Assembly (NCBI GenBank): GCA_025353985.1
Contig: JANXNT010000841.1
Location: 1 to 6,479 of the forward strand
Direction: 5' to 3'
Origin: Limnoglobus sp.
Lineage (GTDB): Bacteria; Planctomycetota; Planctomycetia; Gemmatales; Gemmataceae
Length of the DNA: 6,479 nucleotides
Shown: positions 1 to 5,492 of the stretch, one piece after another
How positions within the stretch are numbered: position 1 is the first letter of the stretch
Layout of the letters: each line of letters opens with the position of its first letter
Notes under the pieces: model-generated
What the model saw: the letters and a program-made list of their open reading frames with translations, nothing else
Told to the model about the DNA's origin: nothing
The model's database searches: none
Made by a program: the position numbers and the translations under genes

Positions 1-534
1 CGAACGAACGCCGATGGCACCGAAGCCGAAGGCAGGAATGTTGAGTTGCTGACCGCCTTGTTGACCGCCGCCTTGCTGGCCACCGAAGCCACCACCACCT
101 TGGCCGCCGAAGCCGCCGCCGCCTTGGCCGCCACCGAATCCACCTTGGCCGCCGCCGCCGAAGCCGCCGCCTTGGCCGCCGCCGAAGCCACCACCTTGCT
201 GGCCACCGCCGCCGAAGCCACCTTGCTGGCCGCCACCTTGGTTACCGCCCTGGTTTTGGCCTTGGTTTTGACCCTGATTCTGGCCACCCCGGAAGTTGTT
301 CGGCCGCAGATTCGGCCGTTGGAGCGACTGCATGAAGAGTGGCGTAATCGGGCGGCTCGGGTCCGGCGTGAAGATTGGGAACGCGGGATAGATTGGGTTT
401 GTGCCACGGAGTTGACCGGGGTACTGGGTTCGGCCCTGAGCGTTGACTTGGTTACCGATGGTCGGCACGACGATCGACACGAGGCATAATGCCACCGTCG
501 AGACGAACAGACTGCGAACGAGAATTTTGAACAT
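1..534 (-). CDS. Secreted Gly/Gln/Phe-rich low-complexity protein (3' end beyond window)
   Basis: No stop codon lies in this frame before the window edge, so the gene is 3'-truncated; 178 residues are visible. The protein begins MFKILVRSLF with a basic then hydrophobic N-terminus. This reads as a Sec signal peptide, probably cleaved after VNA (residue 32, before QG). Residues 35-82 are Pro/Asn/Arg-containing ordinary sequence. Residues 83-162 are almost only Gly, Gln, Phe and Asn, first as QNQG steps and then as GGFGGGGQQ-like units. After that the sequence returns to normal (LNIPAFGFGAIG). The start at 534 is chosen because GAGG (minus strand, positions 544-541) sits 6 bases upstream and the signal peptide begins directly there. 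An in-frame ATG at 570 would add 12 residues and has no such support. The protein is presumably exported to the periplasm or surface. No enzymatic domain is visible and the function is unknown. It is divergent from the barrel gene at 1024. Confidence 0.85.
   Translation of the reverse strand, partial: MFKILVRSLFVSTVALCLVSIVVPTIGNQVNAQGRTQYPGQLRGTNPIYPAFPIFTPDPSRPITPLFMQSLQRPNLRPNNFRGGQNQGQNQGQNQGGNQGGGQQGGFGGGGQQGGGFGGGQGGGFGGGGQGGFGGGQGGGGFGGQGGGGFGGQQGGGQQGGQQLNIPAFGFGAIGVRS
49..288 (-). repeat. Degenerate Gly/Gln/Phe codon repeat inside the secreted protein gene
   Basis: About 240 bases of imperfect tandem GGN-rich codons encode residues 83-162 of the minus-strand gene. Units such as GGFGGG, GGQQGG and QNQG recur with variable Gly spacing and with synonymous changes (GGC/GGT, CAG/CAA). 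The array is therefore old or conserved at protein level rather than a fresh expansion. The same bias leaves the plus strand open as an Ala/Leu/Thr-rich shadow frame. Such arrays are prone to length variation by slippage and to assembly errors. Confidence 0.85.
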
Positions 535-540
535 GCGAAG

Positions 541-545
541 CCTCA
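541..545 (-). promoter_or_regulatory. Shine-Dalgarno (TGAGG) that sets the start at 534
   Basis: On the minus strand TGAGG lies 6 bases before the ATG at 534. The competing in-frame ATG at 570 lacks a comparable purine-rich site, so this decides the start of the Gly-rich secreted protein. Confidence 0.5.
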
Positions 546-660
546 CGAGGATAGGGTCAAGCAAGACCATCAGTTTAGTTTGAAGTCCGAATCATCCGTA
601 ACGTATTCGTCGTGATCCATCACTCTTGCTGTCCGCCACACAATTATCAAGGTACATCAT

Positions 661-690
661 TTCCGGTTCGCGGACTGTCGTCAACCGGAA
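661..690. repeat. Inverted repeat TTCCGGTT...AACCGGAA
   Basis: TTCCGGTT at 661-668 is perfectly complementary to AACCGGAA at 683-690 across a 14-base spacer. It sits about 125 bases upstream of the Gly-rich gene start, in the region where a regulator of either divergent gene could bind. It could equally be a small RNA hairpin or a chance match. Confidence 0.4.
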
Positions 691-760
691 TTACCTGAAC
701 TGCCACGACGATGACCGAGCTTGCCCCAACGTGGCCGAACAACCGCTACCACCGAAACTG

Positions 761-779
761 CCCGTTCCAGCAGAACGGG
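761..779. repeat. Perfect GC-rich hairpin CCCGTTC-cagca-GAACGGG
   Basis: Seven perfect pairs join 761-767 with 773-779 over a 5-base loop, with a possible G-T pair outside. Only a weak pyrimidine stretch (TCTGCCTTTCC) follows on the plus strand. No plus-strand gene ends upstream, so a terminator role is not obvious. An operator or a leader structure is as likely. Confidence 0.4.
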
Positions 780-852
780 TCTGCCTTTCCAGCGTTGGTG
801 AAAAACTATCCGAAAAGCGGCATTTGGTGCGCGATTCGTGGGCGGACTGGTA

Positions 853-880
853 TTGACCGGGTGGTAGACCCCGCTATCGT
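853..880 (+). promoter_or_regulatory. Candidate sigma-70-like promoter for the barrel gene
   Basis: TTGACC (853-858, 5 of 6 to TTGACA) is followed after 16 bases by TATCGT (875-880, 4 of 6 to TATAAT). It would give a leader of roughly 135 bases before the ATG at 1024. Planctomycete promoter rules are poorly matched by this consensus, so this is only a candidate. Confidence 0.25.
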
Positions 881-915
881 CCGCCCAACTTTGCGACACG
901 TTCGTGCGAAGCGCC

Positions 916-972
916 GTTGGGGAACGGAATACGCGCCCGGATGGCGACGGTCCCGGATCGGGGTTGGGGAAC
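916..972. repeat. Direct repeats GTTGGGGAAC and CCCGGAT in the barrel gene leader
   Basis: GTTGGGGAAC occurs exactly at 916-925 and again at 963-972. Between them CCCGGAT occurs twice, at 936-942 and 952-958. The block lies 50-110 bases before the barrel gene start, between the candidate promoter and the ribosome binding site. Paired direct repeats can be tandem regulator sites, but G-rich sequence raises the chance of coincidence. Confidence 0.35.
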
Positions 973-1008
973 CTCAGATGCGGGGACAGGTCGCTTTCGG
1001 GCAGATAC

Positions 1009-1014
1009 AGGGGG
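1009..1014 (+). promoter_or_regulatory. Shine-Dalgarno AGGGGG for the barrel gene
   Basis: A purine block 9 bases before ATG 1024 supports that start. It directly abuts the in-frame ATG at 1015, which is too close for use, and it lies well downstream of the ATG at 904. Confidence 0.5.
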
Positions 1015-1023
1015 ATGCGGCAC

Positions 1024-2220
1024 ATGCGTTACAGTTCGATCGGGAGAATGTTACTTGTCACTGCCGTGGCAATCTCCAGCTCGGTGACAGCCCGGGCACA
1101 GTTCGACGACTACTCCGTACCAGGTCGGCCGGAAATCATCGCGCCGATACCGACGGGGAACCCGAGTGGGAACGGGTTCTTTGTGAACTCCTCGTTCGTG
1201 ATCCTCACGCAAACCTTTGCACTCGGCAAGCAGGATATCGCCGTCCGCGGGTTGCTGGATTCGACTGGGGCACTGACGGGGGCACCCGGAACGCTGATCG
1301 GTAGCGGTCGCGTTGCGTTATCGACCGAGCAGTTCGGTCGTCGCAGCTTTCAGCCGGGTTACAACATCGGCTTCGGATACAAGTTCGATAACGGCGTCGC
1401 CGTCTATGCGAACTTCACGCAGACGACGCGACAGAAGTACTCGGCGGGGGCCTCATTGGTACCGCCGTTCTTCCGGGGAAGTGCCGACCTTTCGGATACC
1501 TTCCTGACGTCGCCCGTCTTCAACTTCCCGCCGGACTACTCCGGCCCGGATCTGAAGACGACTTTCGACACGAACCCGGCGTTCACCACCGGTAACTTCT
1601 ACGGCATCTGGAACGGTGCGAGCGTGATGGACATCCAGTTCAATCAAAGCTTCACGCAAGGAGAAATGGGCGCTCGCGTGCCGATTTTCCAAACGGAATA
1701 CTCGCGAGTCTACGGTTTGGCCGGTGCTCGTTACGCCTGGTTCTTAGAACAATTCTACTGGCGTACGGTATCGATCGACTTGATCGGCCGAGCGTTTCCT
1801 TCGTACGCCGCCGAGTACAAGAACACGCTGTCGCAACGCATGTACGGCCCGTACCTCGGTTGCGGCCACGAGATTTACCTCGGCAAGCGGTTGTCGTTCG
1901 GCCTAGACCTCACCGGCTCCGCGCTGATGAGCATCACCAAGGAACGCGTCAAGTACGAACTCGGCGACCACACGACGCAGGCCAAGCGATCGCGTAACGA
2001 ATTCAACGTCGTTCCGAACGTCAACGCGGACTTCAACCTGATGTGGTACCCGATCGAAGGCGTGCAGATGCGTGCCGGGTATACGTTCCAGTCTTACTTC
2101 AACACCCGCTACATGAAGGAACCGGTCGCCTTCGACTTCGGTGCCCTCGACCCCGCGTATTCCACACGGGCTTACCGGTTCGTGTCGGGTGTGAACTTCG
2201 GCGTCGGGTTCTTCTTCTAA
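1024..2220 (+). CDS. Outer-membrane beta-barrel (porin-like) protein
   Basis: 398 residues with a clear N-terminal signal peptide: MRYSSIGRM, a hydrophobic stretch LLVTAVAISSSV, and probable cleavage after ARA (about residue 24, before QFDDY). The mature part alternates polar and aromatic residues in strand-like segments separated by Gly/Asn/Asp turns (GYNIGFGYKFDNGVAVYANF, YGLAGARYAW, MRAGYTFQSYF). It ends in FGVGFFF, the aromatic C-terminus typical of barrels inserted by BamA. The segment GPYLGCGHEIYLGKRLSFG and the overall pattern resemble planctomycete BBP7 or Lpg1974-like outer-membrane proteins; this family placement is from memory. The substrate is unknown. The start at 1024 is chosen for AGGGGG (1009-1014) 9 bases upstream and for the signal peptide. 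Upstream in-frame ATGs at 904 and 1015 would bury the signal peptide behind a charged extension or leave no ribosome-site spacing. A 204-base gap with long stem-loops separates it from the next gene. Confidence 0.88.
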   Translation: MRYSSIGRMLLVTAVAISSSVTARAQFDDYSVPGRPEIIAPIPTGNPSGNGFFVNSSFVILTQTFALGKQDIAVRGLLDSTGALTGAPGTLIGSGRVALSTEQFGRRSFQPGYNIGFGYKFDNGVAVYANFTQTTRQKYSAGASLVPPFFRGSADLSDTFLTSPVFNFPPDYSGPDLKTTFDTNPAFTTGNFYGIWNGASVMDIQFNQSFTQGEMGARVPIFQTEYSRVYGLAGARYAWFLEQFYWRTVSIDLIGRAFPSYAAEYKNTLSQRMYGPYLGCGHEIYLGKRLSFGLDLTGSALMSITKERVKYELGDHTTQAKRSRNEFNVVPNVNADFNLMWYPIEGVQMRAGYTFQSYFNTRYMKEPVAFDFGALDPAYSTRAYRFVSGVNFGVGFFF

Positions 2221-2244
2221 ACGAAGAGGTTCCCACTGTTCCCC

Positions 2245-2304
2245 TGGGGTCGCTCCCGTCCGACGACCGGTACGTATGTGCCGGTCCGATACGGGACGAC
2301 CCTG
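2245..2304 (+). terminator. Long imperfect stem-loop after the barrel gene; possible terminator or leader element
   Basis: Counting by hand, 25 pairs form over 60 bases. The outer stem pairs 2245-2252 with 2297-2304 (the two outermost pairs are G-T). After a bulged C2253, 2254-2259 pairs with 2291-2296. Then 2261-2262 pairs with 2287-2288, and a nine-pair apical stem joins 2265-2273 to 2278-2286 (one G-T) around the loop GTAT. Bulges are C2253 and A2263-C2264, with a small internal loop at 2260/2289-2290. It begins 24 bases after the barrel stop codon. A factor-independent terminator normally has a T run after the stem; here CTGTTAAGAG follows, so the terminator call is uncertain. If transcription continues, it becomes part of the leader of the gene at 2425. 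Confidence 0.5.
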
Positions 2305-2340
2305 TTAAGAGTTCGGGGGACCGATTGCCGCGCCAGAGTC

Positions 2341-2411
2341 TCTGACTACGATACCCCACGTGGAATTGCGGCGAACCATATTGGTTCGGCCAAAGGTATC
2401 CGTGCGTCAGA
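2341..2411 (+). promoter_or_regulatory. Second long stem-loop, structured leader just before the membrane protein gene
   Basis: TCTGAC (2341-2346) pairs with GTCAGA (2406-2411). Inside it ACGATACC (2348-2355) pairs with 2395-2403, with one bulged C at 2401. Inside that, CGAACCA (2372-2378) pairs with TGGTTCG (2382-2388) around TAT, perhaps extended by TTG (2366-2368) with CAA (2391-2393). All the main pairs are Watson-Crick. The element closes 2 bases before AAGGAG, leaving the ribosome site free in this fold. A cis-acting leader RNA (protein-, ligand- or temperature-responsive) is one reading. A DNA operator or a mobile palindrome is another. It matches no riboswitch class I recognise. Confidence 0.45.
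2372..2388. repeat. Perfect palindrome CGAACCA-tat-TGGTTCG
   Basis: Two 7-base arms flank a 3-base centre, 36 bases before the ATG at 2425. The size and symmetry fit either the tip of the RNA stem-loop at 2341-2411 or a dimeric repressor operator overlapping the start of the downstream transcript. Confidence 0.5.
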
Positions 2412-2413
2412 CC

Positions 2414-2419
2414 AAGGAG
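2414..2419 (+). promoter_or_regulatory. Strong Shine-Dalgarno AAGGAG setting the start at 2425
   Basis: AAGGAG sits 5 bases before ATG 2425. This decides against the in-frame ATG at 2278, which lies in the loop side of the long stem-loop and would add 49 residues with no membrane-protein character. Confidence 0.75.
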
Positions 2420-2424
2420 CGAGC

Positions 2425-4128
2425 ATGGCCGAGGGGCGTGATGAGGCAACCGCCTACGGGGGAACGAAACCCTACCTCTGGACGGAAATCTTCCGTTGTT
2501 TCGGGGTCGCTCTCGACCCACGTAAGCTGCTGATTGCCGCAATCGGCATCCTGGTGATGTCGCTAGGCTGGCACTTACTTTCGCGAATCTTCAACTACGC
2601 GGCACCTGTGCGCACGACGTCGGAATACACAACCGACACGATTGCCAAAGATTATAAAGACAAGAAAAAAGCCGCCGGTGTCGACTACACCAACGAAGAC
2701 TTCCAGATCGAAGCCGACAAACGCTTCGAACGCGACCACGCCAATTGGAAACTCCTGAACGGACTTGCTGGCCCCGATGGACGCCTCCGGACGATGCCCT
2801 GGTACGAGTACCGTGGGCCGAACCCGTATCTCTTCGTCACCGATCTGCTCGGCGGGTCTTCCGTCGAACGCCAAGCCTCCGTCTCCGATTTCGTCTCGTC
2901 GACCGTGCCCGTGCTGGTCGAACCCCTCGCAAAATTGCTAATCCCGGTCATCAAGTTCCTCGACTCTGATGCGAGTAGCACCACGCGGTTGTACTTGTTC
3001 CTCGTCGTGTTGTGGAGCCTCGCAACCTGGGCGTTCTTCGGCGGAATCATTACGCGAATCGCCGTCGTGCAACTCAGTGGCAAAGACCGCATCTCGTTCA
3101 TGCAAGCGGTCAAGTTTGTGATGAACCGCTACCTGGCGTACTTCCTTTCGCCTGTGATTCCGTTCGGCATCGTCACGATCATTGTCATCGGCCTCGCAGT
3201 CGTTGCGATGATCGGCCTGATCCCGTGGATCGGCGAATTCCTGATCTACGGCATCGGCTTCCCGCTCCAGTTAATCGGCGGCGTGATCATGGCGATCTTG
3301 CTCATCGGCCTCATCGGCTACCCGATGATGTACACGACGCTCAGTGCCGAAGGCAGCGATACCTTCGACGCGCTCAGCCGATCCTACAACTATGTCTTCC
3401 AGGCCCCGTGGCATTACCTTTGGTATTCGTTCGTCGCCGTCATTTACGGTGCCGCCGTCACGTTCTTCGTCGTGTTCGTGGCGTCGCTGATGGTGTACCT
3501 CGGGAAGTGGGCCATCACGCAAGCCCCGCTCAGCGAGACGACGAACCAGAAGCAGCATTACCTGTTCGCGTATGCACCGGAGTCGTTCGGCTGGCAGGAA
3601 CTGTTCCTCCGCGGAACCGAAATCGCCAAGGTCAAGAAGCCGATCACGCTCGAAGATGGCCGCACGGTGATGCATTACACCGATGCCAACCCCGTCGAAG
3701 CCGGTCGCTACATGAGTAGCTATTCGGTGTCGAACAAGGTCGGTGCGGCGATGGTGACATTCTGGCTCTGCCTCGCGTTCATGCTGATGCTCGGCTTTAG
3801 CTACAGCTTCTTCTGGACCGCCGTCACGATGATCTACCTGCTGATGCGGAAGAAAGTCGACGAGATCGAAATCGACGAAGTCTATCTCGAAGACGAAGAG
3901 CCACAAGCACCGATGGCACCGGTAACGCCACCGAAGCCAACCGCACCAACCACCGCAACCTCGTTGCCAATGGTGACGGCACCCGCACCAATCCCAACAT
4001 CAACGAGCTTCAAGGGGCCAGTCAGTTCCGTTGCGCCCGCACCGGTAGTGACGGCACCCGCATCGGTCGTGACGGCACCCGTCGTGACGCCACCCGCTCC
4101 GCCGACGCCAACCGACGACGCGGTGTAA
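2425..4128 (+). CDS. Conserved planctomycete multi-pass membrane protein, function unknown
   Basis: 567 residues. A short cytoplasmic-type N-terminus leads to a first membrane segment at about 34-54. A charged, lysine-rich loop follows (70-130), then segments at about 188-215, 239-265, 280-303, 332-359 and 440-474. A second hydrophilic domain lies at 365-435. The juxtamembrane tail is basic then acidic (RKKVDEIEIDEVYLEDEE, 475-492). The last 75 residues are a Pro/Ala/Thr/Val-rich, presumably disordered tail with VTAP repeats. The core (ITRIAVVQLSGKDRISF, SAEGSDTFDALSRSYNYVF) is familiar to me from planctomycete hypothetical proteins of similar layout. That is recall, not a search. No transporter or enzyme signature is evident. 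It heads a close-packed run of four plus-strand genes and is preceded by two large stem-loops, so expression control through its leader is plausible. Confidence 0.88.
   Translation: MAEGRDEATAYGGTKPYLWTEIFRCFGVALDPRKLLIAAIGILVMSLGWHLLSRIFNYAAPVRTTSEYTTDTIAKDYKDKKKAAGVDYTNEDFQIEADKRFERDHANWKLLNGLAGPDGRLRTMPWYEYRGPNPYLFVTDLLGGSSVERQASVSDFVSSTVPVLVEPLAKLLIPVIKFLDSDASSTTRLYLFLVVLWSLATWAFFGGIITRIAVVQLSGKDRISFMQAVKFVMNRYLAYFLSPVIPFGIVTIIVIGLAVVAMIGLIPWIGEFLIYGIGFPLQLIGGVIMAILLIGLIGYPMMYTTLSAEGSDTFDALSRSYNYVFQAPWHYLWYSFVAVIYGAAVTFFVVFVASLMVYLGKWAITQAPLSETTNQKQHYLFAYAPESFGWQELFLRGTEIAKVKKPITLEDGRTVMHYTDANPVEAGRYMSSYSVSNKVGAAMVTFWLCLAFMLMLGFSYSFFWTAVTMIYLLMRKKVDEIEIDEVYLEDEEPQAPMAPVTPPKPTAPTTATSLPMVTAPAPIPTSTSFKGPVSSVAPAPVVTAPASVVTAPVVTPPAPPTPTDDAV
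3973..4095 (+). repeat. VTAP-encoding direct repeats in the C-terminal tail
   Basis: GTGACGGCACCC occurs at 3973, 4048 and 4069, and with one change (GTGACGCCACCC) at 4084. All copies are in frame and encode Val-Thr-Ala/Pro-Pro. Spacings of 75, 21 and 15 bases suggest irregular expansion of a Pro/Ala/Thr linker-like tail, a site where related strains may differ in length. Confidence 0.65.
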
Positions 4129-4182
4129 TGTTCCCACGCCGGGTGCGCCGCAAATCGCACTCGGTTTTCTGCACGGTGACCG

Positions 4183-5175
4183 ATGCCCCGGCAAGTCATT
4201 CTCTTCACCGGACCGTGGGCCGATCTGCCCATCGAAACGCTCGCCGCCAAGGCGAGCGAATGGGGCTACCAAGGACTCGAACTCTGCTGTTGGGGCGACC
4301 ACCTCGAAGTGCAACGTGCCACGGCGGACGATTCGTACGGTTCCGAAAAACTCGACATTCTCTCCCGGCACGATCTCCAAGTGCCGATCATCGCGAATCA
4401 TAAAGTCGGCCAAGCGGTCAGCGATCTTATCGACGAACGGCACAAGTCGCTCGTTCCGGATTACGTCTGGGGCGACGGCAAACCTGCGGGCGTGCAACAA
4501 CGCGCCACCGAAGAAATGGCGGCGACGTTTCGACTCGCGGAGAAGCTCGGCGTCACCGTCGTCAGTGGTTTCACCGGTTCGCCGATCTGGTCGTACGTCA
4601 CCGGTTACCCGGCCGCCCGCCCCGAGATTATTGCCGACGGACTGAAGCGATTCGCCAAACAATGGCACCCGCTGTTGGACATTGCCCGCGATGTCGGCGT
4701 CCGTTACGCCTTCGAAGTTCACCCCGGTGAAATCGCCTTCGACCTGCACTCCGCTGAAGCCGCACTCGATGCCCTGAACGGTCGCGAAGAGTTCGGTTTC
4801 ACCTTCGACCCGAGCCACATGCACTGGCAAGGCGTCGACCCCGTCGAGTTCTTGCGCCGCTTCCCCGACCGCATCTATCATGTGCATATCAAAGATGCGA
4901 CGCTATCGCTCAATGGGCGTTCGGGCTTGCTCGCAGGCTACTGGCCGAGTGGCGATCCGCGACGCGGGTTCCAGTTCCGTTCGCCCGGCCGGGGTGGCAT
5001 CGATTGGGAAGCAATCATCCGCGCGCTGAATGAAATTCGCTACGACGGCCCGCTGTCGGTCGATTGGCACGATGCCGGGATGGACCGCGAGTTCGGAGCA
5101 TCCGAAGCGTGTCAGTTCATCAAACGCCTGGACTTCGAACTCCCCGCACACAAACGCTCCGCGTTCCGAGGCTAA
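4183..5175 (+). CDS. Sugar phosphate isomerase/epimerase-like TIM-barrel protein
   Basis: 330 residues matching the xylose-isomerase-like TIM-barrel superfamily (AP endonuclease family 2 fold; IolE/IolI-type relatives). The first strand and helix read VILFTGPWADLPIETLAAKASEWGYQGLEL. Probable divalent-metal ligands are E178 in FEVHPGE, D209 and H212 in FTFDPSHMHWQG, H235 in HVHIKD, and an acidic residue on the last strand at SVDWHDAG. That last position is commonly Glu in this superfamily and is Asp294 here. Members isomerise or epimerise sugars and polyols, usually in the cytosol; no signal peptide is present. The substrate cannot be assigned, since no sugar kinase, dehydrogenase or transporter lies nearby. 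The start is 54 bases after the membrane protein stop with only a weak site (GGTGA, spacer 3). The first strand begins immediately, leaving no room for a later start. The stop is 3 bases before the next ATG. Confidence 0.9.
   Translation: MPRQVILFTGPWADLPIETLAAKASEWGYQGLELCCWGDHLEVQRATADDSYGSEKLDILSRHDLQVPIIANHKVGQAVSDLIDERHKSLVPDYVWGDGKPAGVQQRATEEMAATFRLAEKLGVTVVSGFTGSPIWSYVTGYPAARPEIIADGLKRFAKQWHPLLDIARDVGVRYAFEVHPGEIAFDLHSAEAALDALNGREEFGFTFDPSHMHWQGVDPVEFLRRFPDRIYHVHIKDATLSLNGRSGLLAGYWPSGDPRRGFQFRSPGRGGIDWEAIIRALNEIRYDGPLSVDWHDAGMDREFGASEACQFIKRLDFELPAHKRSAFRG
5168..5171 (+). promoter_or_regulatory. Shine-Dalgarno GAGG inside the end of the TIM-barrel gene
   Basis: GAGG lies within the last codons of the upstream gene and 7 bases before ATG 5179, with the upstream TAA between them. 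This arrangement suggests translational coupling of the small protein to the TIM-barrel protein. Confidence 0.5.
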
Positions 5176-5178
5176 GCG

Positions 5179-5478
5179 ATGCGGTTGTACTTCCCGGATC
5201 CGTCCACTATCGACGCGCTGCGGAGAATCTGGACGGATCGCTACGTCCGTGTGAAGCCCGGCGTGCGGACGGATTTACTGCGTTTCGAGGGGAAAGTCGG
5301 CCGCGTGATTACAATTAACTACAACGGGAAAGCCGTCGTCGATTTCGCCGATGGCGCGTGGTACGACATTGGCAATTTTGAAACCGTACTAGAATTCCCA
5401 AGTGAAGACGACGCACCCCCAACGAACTACGACGCCACCGCGAATAGCGCACAGGCACACCCGACCCGGCAAAGTTGA
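5179..5478 (+). CDS. Small conserved protein of unknown function, SH3-like barrel suspected
   Basis: 99 residues, soluble, no signal peptide. Residues 1-70 look folded: MRLYFPDPSTIDALRRIWTDRYVRVKPGVR, then FEGKVGRVITINYNGKAVVDFADGAWYDI. The second part has the alternating pattern and Gly-turn spacing of a small beta-barrel (KOW/SH3-like: GKVGRVITINYNGKAVVDF), which often binds RNA or protein. This is inference from pattern only. Residues 74-99 are polar, acidic then low-complexity, probably a disordered tail. It is coupled to the upstream TIM-barrel gene (3-base gap), and its TGA lies 14 bases before the amidotransferase ATG. It is likely real, because its coding pattern is uniform with its neighbours and a good ribosome site precedes it. 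I recognise similar short proteins in planctomycetes by recall but know no function. Confidence 0.78.
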   Translation: MRLYFPDPSTIDALRRIWTDRYVRVKPGVRTDLLRFEGKVGRVITINYNGKAVVDFADGAWYDIGNFETVLEFPSEDDAPPTNYDATANSAQAHPTRQS

Positions 5479-5492
5479 GCGACCGAACCACC

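Larger units (their letters stand above)
535..1023. other. Divergent intergenic region, 489 bases, no gene seen
   Basis: This region separates the minus-strand Gly-rich gene from the plus-strand barrel gene, so it should hold both promoters and both 5' leaders. Several frames are open across it on both strands. None has a good ribosome binding site, a recognisable domain, or composition like the neighbouring genes. I see no tRNA-like arm set. It holds an 8-bp inverted repeat (661-690), a 7-bp GC-rich hairpin (761-779), a candidate promoter (853-880) and a 10-base direct repeat (916-925 and 963-972). A GATAAT -10-like hexamer on the minus strand (648-643) could serve the Gly-rich gene, but no -35 is evident at the right spacing. 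Confidence 0.7.

Noticed and set aside
46..489. Open plus-strand frame encoding an Ala/Leu/Thr-rich peptide
   Set aside because: It is the antisense of the Gly/Gln/Phe repeat of the minus-strand secreted protein gene. The minus-strand reading has a signal peptide, a ribosome site and normal flanking sequence; this frame has none.
904..1023. Extended N-terminus of the barrel protein starting at ATG 904
   Set aside because: It would put 40 polar, Arg/Gly-rich residues before an obvious signal peptide. The ribosome site at 1009-1014 supports the start at 1024.
626..1304. Several overlapping open frames on both strands across the divergent intergenic region
   Set aside because: No ribosome site, no domain-like pattern, Arg/Pro-rich compositions typical of shadow frames, and the longest ones run into the barrel gene out of frame.
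2278..2424. Extended N-terminus of the membrane protein starting at ATG 2278
   Set aside because: The ATG lies inside the long stem-loop, the added 49 residues look non-coding, and AAGGAG is placed ideally for ATG 2425.
3271..3906. Long minus-strand open frame antisense to the membrane protein gene
   Set aside because: The Asp/Glu/Arg/His-rich translation mirrors the codon bias of the plus-strand gene, and there is no start context or fold-like pattern.
4000..4887. Minus-strand open frame of 295 codons antisense to the TIM-barrel gene
   Set aside because: The plus strand here encodes a well-matched TIM-barrel protein with metal ligands. The antisense frame lies on its complementary third positions and shows no family features.
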